Positions 6,894 to 10,953 of a stretch of 10,953 bases of DNA are shown here, piece after piece. The DNA comes from SAR202 cluster bacterium (GTDB lineage: Bacteria > Chloroflexota > Dehalococcoidia > Lucifugimonadales > UBA1123): NCBI GenBank assembly GCA_030743915.1, contig JASLRP010000540.1:1-10953 (forward strand), written 5' to 3'. The notes beneath the pieces are model-generated. The model saw only the letters and a program-made list of their open reading frames with translations. It ran no database searches and had not been told where the DNA came from. The position numbers and the translations under genes were made by a program. How positions within the stretch are numbered: the first letter of the stretch is position 1; each line of letters opens with the position of its first letter.

Positions 6894-7271
6894 CTAGGCG
6901 TCAGGGTTTGTGGGGATGACCGCCCGCTTATGGACAGCATTGCCGATCTTCTTGTCGCCTTCGTGGGCCTCGATCTCGTAGGTCAGGCGGTTGCGGTCGA
7001 TATCGGTCAGGACGGACTTGACTTGCACCTTTTCGCCGATATTGGTTGGGGCGATGTGACGCAGGCCGTCCACCGCGTATCCGACCGTCGTAAACCCTTC
7101 GGGCAGGAACTTGTCCGACGCCTGTATCGAGGCGTTCTCCATCAGGCCCAGCAGGGACGGGGTGGACAGCACGTCGGCTCCCTCTCGTCCCATGCGGTTG
7201 GTGGTCAGGTCTTTCGTTACTTCGACCTCAAGCTCTGCGCTCTGGCCGGTCTTCAGATTCTCCATTGCCAT
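6894..7271 (-). CDS. FlK-like hot-dog-fold acyl-CoA thioesterase
   Basis: 125 residues from the ATG at 7271, the usual size for a single hot-dog domain. It resembles the fluoroacetyl-CoA thioesterase (FlK) group: TPSLLGLMENAS (37-48) and GYAVDGLRHIAPTNIGEKV (64-82). The FlK catalytic residues Thr42, Glu50 and His76 match T37, E45 and H72 with nearly the same spacing. It would hydrolyse a small acyl-CoA in the cytoplasm; specificity for fluoroacetyl-CoA cannot be claimed. The start is fixed by AGGAGG 10 nt upstream; the open frame extends to 7469, but that extension does not look like family sequence. It is followed by the CaiB/BaiF-family gene and is divergent from the LigB-like gene. Confidence 0.85.
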   Translation of the reverse strand: MAMENLKTGQSAELEVEVTKDLTTNRMGREGADVLSTPSLLGLMENASIQASDKFLPEGFTTVGYAVDGLRHIAPTNIGEKVQVKSVLTDIDRNRLTYEIEAHEGDKKIGNAVHKRAVIPTNPDA

Positions 7272-7281
7272 TTTGTTAATT

Positions 7282-7287
7282 CCTCCT
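7282..7287 (-). promoter_or_regulatory. Strong ribosome binding site of the thioesterase gene
   Basis: A perfect AGGAGG on the minus strand ends 10 nt before the ATG at 7271 and decides that start over codons further upstream. Confidence 0.8.
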
Positions 7288-7385
7288 AAAACATTGAACG
7301 TCAGGAACTGGTTATCCGATTCGTCAAATGTGCTTGTGTTGGTCGCGCCGCAAATCCGGGCTTTGAGGCCTGGAATCGCCGCCAT

Positions 7386-7412
7386 ATTGTAACAGAACAG
7401 CCATCGAGTCAA
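7386..7412 (-). promoter_or_regulatory. Candidate promoter for thioesterase and CaiB/BaiF-family genes
   Basis: On the minus strand TTGACT (7412-7407) is followed after 15 bp by TACAAT (7391-7386). The boxes are good but the spacer is short. A shifted -10, CAATAT, would give 17 bp. Transcription would begin about 110 nt before the thioesterase start codon. Confidence 0.4.
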
Positions 7413-7460
7413 TTCAGATATGCCGTGCCACCTATCGCTGGCGACCTCTCCTCTCCAAGT

Positions 7461-7489
7461 TTGACGCATCTACTACTCGCGGATAAAAT
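7461..7489 (+). promoter_or_regulatory. Sigma-70-type promoter for the LigB-like / MetE-like run
   Basis: TTGACG (7461-7466), a 17-bp spacer and TAAAAT (7484-7489) form a near-consensus promoter. Transcription should start near 7496, leaving a leader of roughly 85 nt before the ATG at 7582. Confidence 0.65.
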
Positions 7490-7570
7490 CGCCATCAACA
7501 CATTGACGGGGCAATCATTTGCCTTCAAGCAATCCGAGGCCGAGCGGGGGCGACGCCGCAGATTATTTCA

Positions 7571-7576
7571 GAGGTG
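7571..7576 (+). promoter_or_regulatory. Ribosome binding site deciding the LigB-like start
   Basis: GAGGTG ends 5 nt before the ATG at 7582. The upstream in-frame TTG at 7519 has no comparable site. Confidence 0.7.
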
Positions 7577-7581
7577 AAGAA

Positions 7582-8574
7582 ATGGGACAGATTGTATTGG
7601 GTATGGGGTCATCCCACAGCCCACAACTCAGCACTCCAGCAGAATATTGGAAGGTTTATGGCGAGGGAGACAGGAACAATCCGGGGTTAGTGGACACTCA
7701 GGGAACGCCCCGGACCTTTGATGAACTGCTGGAAATGGCGCCAGCATCGTTGGCGCAGGAGCTTACTCAGGAGAAATTCAACCAGCGCGCCGATGCCAAC
7801 CAGGCAGGCATAGCCCGCCTGTCTGACGCGCAGGCGGCGGCCAACCTGGACGCGCTGATCATCTTCGGCGACGACCAGGAGGAGATGCACCTGGACGACA
7901 ATCGCCCCGCCATCATGGTCTATTGGGGCGAGGAGCTAGTAAACGGCGGAATCAATGTCTCTGAAAATACTCCCGAATTCCGAAAGGCGGCGGCCTGGGG
8001 ATGGTTCAACCCCGACGGCGACACCGCCCACCCCATCGCGTCGGACGCCGGACTGCACATCATCGAGTATCTGCGAGACCAGGAATTCGACGTTGCCCAT
8101 TCCAACAAAGTCCCAGAGCGCCATCCGTCGATGGGCCACGCCTTCGGGTACGTCTATCGCCGCATCATGGGCGACACAGTCGTCCCGACGGTCCCCATCA
8201 TGGTCAACACCTACTACCCGCCAAACCAGCCCACGCTGAACCGATGCTACGACTTGGGCAGGCAGGTCCGGGCCGCCGTCGAGGCAATGCCCGGCGACGC
8301 TCGTGTGGGCATCATCGCCTCCGGTGGCATGAGTCACTTCGTCGTGGACGAGGAGATCGACGGCATCGCCATGAAGGCCCTGAAAGAGGGAGACCGAGAA
8401 ACCCTGATAGGCATGCCCAGGGAACGCCTGAACTCCGGCACCTCGGAAATCCGCAACTGGATCGCTATGGCCGGGGCAACCGAACACCTGGACCACGAAT
8501 GGTCAGATTACGTTCCGGCCTATCGCTCGCAGGCGGGCACGGGCTGCGGCATGGGCTTCGGCATCTGGTCGTGA
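7582..8574 (+). CDS. LigB-family (class III) extradiol dioxygenase homologue
   Basis: 330 residues from the chosen ATG. The family cleaves catecholic rings with non-haem Fe(II); the LigB reference enzyme (protocatechuate 4,5-dioxygenase beta subunit) uses His12, His61 and Glu242 as ligands and His195 as base. Here GMGSSHSPQL carries H12, GGMSHF carries H252 (the base position), and SEIRNWIAMAGA carries E289 (the Glu242 position). The segment that should hold the second His ligand reads FGDDQEEMHLDDN, with Gln99 where LigB has NDH; H103 is nearby. HPSMGH (181-186) matches the internal His-containing segment. The other differences are peripheral, so the fold is secure but ring cleavage and substrate are not. 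First gene of a plus-strand run with the two MetE-like genes. From memory, DDQ-type homologues form a sizeable subgroup annotated as extradiol dioxygenases. Confidence 0.87.
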   Translation: MGQIVLGMGSSHSPQLSTPAEYWKVYGEGDRNNPGLVDTQGTPRTFDELLEMAPASLAQELTQEKFNQRADANQAGIARLSDAQAAANLDALIIFGDDQEEMHLDDNRPAIMVYWGEELVNGGINVSENTPEFRKAAAWGWFNPDGDTAHPIASDAGLHIIEYLRDQEFDVAHSNKVPERHPSMGHAFGYVYRRIMGDTVVPTVPIMVNTYYPPNQPTLNRCYDLGRQVRAAVEAMPGDARVGIIASGGMSHFVVDEEIDGIAMKALKEGDRETLIGMPRERLNSGTSEIRNWIAMAGATEHLDHEWSDYVPAYRSQAGTGCGMGFGIWS

Positions 8575-8643
8575 CAGACCGTTAATTCGCGCACAGCCGA
8601 CGCTACAGCAATTCAAAATAGCTGACAACCCGGAGAAACAATC

Positions 8644-9756
8644 ATGACAGATGCGTTCAGAGCAGACCAGCTCGGCAGTTTGCTTCGGCCTGCCGAGCTC
8701 AAAGAGGCTCGACAAGCCTTCACCGAAGGTCGAATTGACCGCGGCCAACTCACCGAGGTCGAAGACAGCGCCATCCTCCAAGCTCTGGAGCGTCAGAAAC
8801 AGTCGGGGATCGAAATATACTCGGACGGGGAGTTCCGACGCGCCAGCTTCCAGAACGACCTGGCAGACTCGGTGGATGGGTACAGCGAATCAGAAAGCCC
8901 ATCTGTGGTCAGGATATGGCAAGGCGGGGGCGACAACCAACCCGTCCAGCAGAACACCACACAGGTCGTGATCGGAAAGCTGCGCCAGGCGCGGCGACTG
9001 ACGGATACCCAGACATCGTTCCTCAAGGCCCACTCGCCCGGCCCGTTCAAGATGACCCTTCCAACTCCCAATCAGTTCCCGGCCATCAGCTTCAAAGAGG
9101 GCATCACAGACCAGTTCTACGCCGACCGCTCTGAATTGTTATGGGACATCGTGAAGATCATCAAGTCCGAGATCGCAGCGCTGATTGACGATCAGGTCGC
9201 CTACATTCAGATCGACGCGCCCAGATACAGCTACTATGTTGATTCCAACTGGCGCTCCCACCTCCGGGAGTTGGGAGTGGACCCGGACGAAGCCTTTGAT
9301 GAGGCCGTTGCCGCCGACAACGCCTGCCTGGAAGGCGCTGCTCCAGAGGGCATCACTCGAGCCATCCACATCTGCCGGGGCAACAATCAGAGCATGTGGT
9401 ACGCCCAGGGCGGCTACGAACCTATCGCAGAAAAGCTGTTCGGCACGCTGAACGTTGACAGGATTCTGCTGGAGTACGACACAGAACGATCCGGCGGCTT
9501 TGAACCTCTGAGGTTCGTTCCCGATAACAAGACCGTCGTGCTGGGACTGATAAGCTCCAAAGATCCAACGATGGAGTCTCAGGACGAACTACTGCGTCGG
9601 ATAGACGAGGCGTCCAAGTACGTGCCGTTGGAGCAACTGGCCCTCAGCCCTCAGTGCGGCTTCGCCTCCACCGAGGCAGGCAATCTGCTCACAGATGACG
9701 AGCAGTGGCGCAAGCTGGAACTGGTTGTCGAGACGGCTCGAAAGGTCTGGGGGTAG
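8644..9756 (+). CDS. Single-barrel MetE-like zinc methyl/alkyltransferase, type 1
   Basis: 370 residues, corresponding to the C-terminal catalytic barrel of cobalamin-independent methionine synthase without the N-terminal barrel. The zinc ligands map cleanly: H242 and C244 in IHICRGNN, E277 in LLEYDTERSG and C338 in LSPQCGF, equivalent to E. coli MetE His641, Cys643, Glu665 and Cys726. Thiol-substrate residues also appear kept: QLGSLLRP (9-16), DGEF with E63, and D191 in IQIDAPRY. GGAG ends 8 nt before the ATG, and the gap after the LigB-like stop is 69 nt. Relatives include short methionine synthases (core MetE) and epoxyalkane:CoM transferase, so the thiol acceptor and alkyl donor are open. 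The intact zinc site argues for a working thiol alkyltransferase. Confidence 0.85.
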   Translation: MTDAFRADQLGSLLRPAELKEARQAFTEGRIDRGQLTEVEDSAILQALERQKQSGIEIYSDGEFRRASFQNDLADSVDGYSESESPSVVRIWQGGGDNQPVQQNTTQVVIGKLRQARRLTDTQTSFLKAHSPGPFKMTLPTPNQFPAISFKEGITDQFYADRSELLWDIVKIIKSEIAALIDDQVAYIQIDAPRYSYYVDSNWRSHLRELGVDPDEAFDEAVAADNACLEGAAPEGITRAIHICRGNNQSMWYAQGGYEPIAEKLFGTLNVDRILLEYDTERSGGFEPLRFVPDNKTVVLGLISSKDPTMESQDELLRRIDEASKYVPLEQLALSPQCGFASTEAGNLLTDDEQWRKLELVVETARKVWG

Positions 9757-9780
9757 TCATATTCATATCGGGGGTCTGAG

Positions 9781-10932
9781 ATGAATAGAAGCGCCGACAG
9801 AATTCTCACCACGCACACCGGAAGCCTGCCACGTCCACCGGACCTCGTGGCAATGATCGACGCGCAAGAAAATGGCGAACTCTACGACCAGACAGCTTTC
9901 AGCGACAAGGTGCGCTCGGCAGTCTCGAACATCGTTCGCCAGCAAGTTGGCGCCGGCGTGGACATCGTGAGCGACGGAGAGCAGAGCAAGCCGAGCTTCG
10001 CCACGTACGTCAAGAACCGGCTATCAGGGTTGGACGGTCAGAACGACACTCCACGCATTTTCGCCGACCGGCAAGAATTCGCAGACTGGAACGCCACTCT
10101 GGCCGCCCCTCCCAGCCGACTCGCAGCGCCGATAAGGCCAACCTGCAACGGGCCACTGGGATGGAAGGACAGGTCAGCCGTCGATACCGACATAGCCAAC
10201 CTGCAAAACGCTGTCCAGGACGTGGATGTTGAAGACGCCTTCATTCCGTCGGCATCTCTGGGCATCATCGCCGAAATAATGCTCAACGAATACTATCCCA
10301 GCGAGGAGGCATACCTCTACGCGCTGGCAGACGTGATGAAGGAGGAGTACAAGGCCATCACCGACGCCGGATTCATCCTCCAACTTGACGCTCCCGACGC
10401 GGCGATGGGCCGTCACGCCCAGTTCTGGGATAGGCCCCTTGAGGATTTCCGTTCGGCCACGGCGCTGAGAGTCGAGGCGGTGAACCACGCTCTGCAAGGC
10501 ATCCCCGAGGAGCAGGTGAGGTTCCACCTGTGCTGGGGCAACTACGAAGGCCCACACAATCATGACGTGCCGTTGGAGGACATCGTTGATCTGGCGCTGA
10601 AGGTCAACGCCGGGGCATATTCCGTCGAGGCATCCAACCCTCGCCATGCTCACGAATGGGAAGTGTGGCAAGATGTGAAACTACCTGACGGCAAAATTTT
10701 GATTCCCGGAGTTATCGACTCCACCAGCAATTTCATTGAGCATCCGAAGGTCGTCGCCGGTCGCATCGTGCAGTACGCTAATCTTGTGGGCCGCGAGAAC
10801 GTCATCGCAGGCACTGACTGCGGGTTCGGGACCTCCGCAGGCCAGGCCAAAGTGCATCCCACCGTCATGTGGGCCAAGTTCCGAGCGATGGCCGATGGCG
10901 CGAGGATAGCCAGTCAAAAACTTTGGGGCTGA
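9781..10932 (+). CDS. Single-barrel MetE-like zinc methyl/alkyltransferase, type 2
   Basis: 383 residues, again only the catalytic barrel of the MetE family but clearly different from its upstream neighbour. Zinc ligands: H249 and C251 in HLCWGNYEGPH, E283 in YSVEASNPRHAHEW and C347 in GTDCGFGT. Other family features are THTGSLPRP (11-19), DGE with E67, and D203 in LQLDAPDA. The His-rich segment after the first ligand pair (H259, H261, H289, H291) is a hallmark of this subtype. This is the group commonly labelled cobalamin-independent methionine synthase II family. It starts 24 nt after the preceding stop with a GGGGG-type ribosome site 6 nt before the ATG, so the two genes are probably cotranscribed. 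The substrate is unknown; a second methionine synthase is possible, but a distinct thiol or alkyl substrate is as likely. Confidence 0.85.
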   Translation: MNRSADRILTTHTGSLPRPPDLVAMIDAQENGELYDQTAFSDKVRSAVSNIVRQQVGAGVDIVSDGEQSKPSFATYVKNRLSGLDGQNDTPRIFADRQEFADWNATLAAPPSRLAAPIRPTCNGPLGWKDRSAVDTDIANLQNAVQDVDVEDAFIPSASLGIIAEIMLNEYYPSEEAYLYALADVMKEEYKAITDAGFILQLDAPDAAMGRHAQFWDRPLEDFRSATALRVEAVNHALQGIPEEQVRFHLCWGNYEGPHNHDVPLEDIVDLALKVNAGAYSVEASNPRHAHEWEVWQDVKLPDGKILIPGVIDSTSNFIEHPKVVAGRIVQYANLVGRENVIAGTDCGFGTSAGQAKVHPTVMWAKFRAMADGARIASQKLWG

Positions 10933-10953
10933 ACCTCACCATCCTGTCAGAGG

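Larger units (their letters stand above)
7272..7581. other. Divergent intergenic region between thioesterase and LigB-like genes
   Basis: This 310-bp gap contains the two ribosome binding sites at its ends and one candidate promoter in each direction, listed separately. Open frames run into it from both sides (to 7469 minus and 7519 plus), but both extensions lack ribosome sites and family similarity. I see no hairpin terminator, riboswitch or small RNA in it. Confidence 0.6.

Noticed and set aside
6633..7289. 218-codon plus-strand open frame spanning the CaiB-family and thioesterase genes
   Set aside because: It is antisense to two well-supported genes and the gap between them; no ribosome site and no recognisable motif.
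7272..7469. N-terminal extension of the thioesterase
   Set aside because: The AGGAGG before the ATG at 7271 and the normal hot-dog length favour the short form; the extension would also cover the candidate promoter.
7519..7581. Upstream TTG start of the LigB-like gene
   Set aside because: No ribosome site; the family N-terminus (GMGSSH with His at residue 12) begins properly at the ATG at 7582.
8001..8585. 194-codon plus-strand open frame overlapping the LigB-like gene
   Set aside because: Same-strand shadow in another frame; Arg/His/Pro-rich composition typical of a frame-shifted GC-rich gene.
8575..8643. Possible terminator or small RNA between the LigB-like and first MetE-like genes
   Set aside because: No stable inverted repeat followed by a T-run is visible; the gap holds only the GGAG ribosome site.

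Overview
The window looks like a chromosomal piece of a moderately GC-rich, free-living bacterium. The gene content fits an environmental Chloroflexota of the SAR202/Dehalococcoidia type: lipoprotein PstS, a CaiB/BaiF CoA-transferase-family protein, a LigB-type dioxygenase and single-barrel MetE-like proteins. This placement is an inference from gene content, not a phylogenetic result. I see no tRNA, rRNA, CRISPR array, insertion sequence or phage gene.

Region 1 (70-4391, minus strand) is a phosphate-sensing and uptake block. Transcription order is response regulator (PhoB/PhoP type), sensor kinase (PhoR type), undecaprenyl-pyrophosphate phosphatase (UppP/BacA), then the phosphate-binding lipoprotein PstS. 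The first three genes are tightly packed: a 4-nt ATGA overlap, then a 2-nt gap. PstS has its own promoter in the 91-nt gap before it. That promoter carries four TTAAC-like hexamers at an exact 11-bp period, as in a PhoP/PhoB box, and one of them doubles as the -35 element. Sensor, regulator, binding protein and operator therefore form a readable circuit, with a cell-wall lipid-carrier phosphatase inserted in it.

Region 2 (4623-10932) is metabolic and changes strand several times. A stand-alone HdrB-like CCG-domain protein (plus) converges, 3 nt apart, on a CaiB/BaiF-family protein (minus). Upstream of the latter on the same strand is a FlK-like hot-dog thioesterase. A divergent promoter region (7272-7581) separates these from a plus-strand run: a LigB-type extradiol dioxygenase homologue and two different MetE C-terminal-domain-like zinc proteins. 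The set suggests catabolism of an acyl-CoA or aromatic/alkylated compound with thiol alkyl transfer, but no substrate can be read from the sequence.

A recurring feature is departure from textbook active sites. The CaiB-family protein has Gln at the usual catalytic Asp position, the LigB homologue has Gln at one usual iron-ligand His position, the HdrB-like protein keeps only one complete CCG cysteine set, and UppP lacks the His of the SSxGH motif. The two MetE-like proteins and the thioesterase keep their expected catalytic residues. These deviations may define known subfamilies, and alignments are needed to tell.
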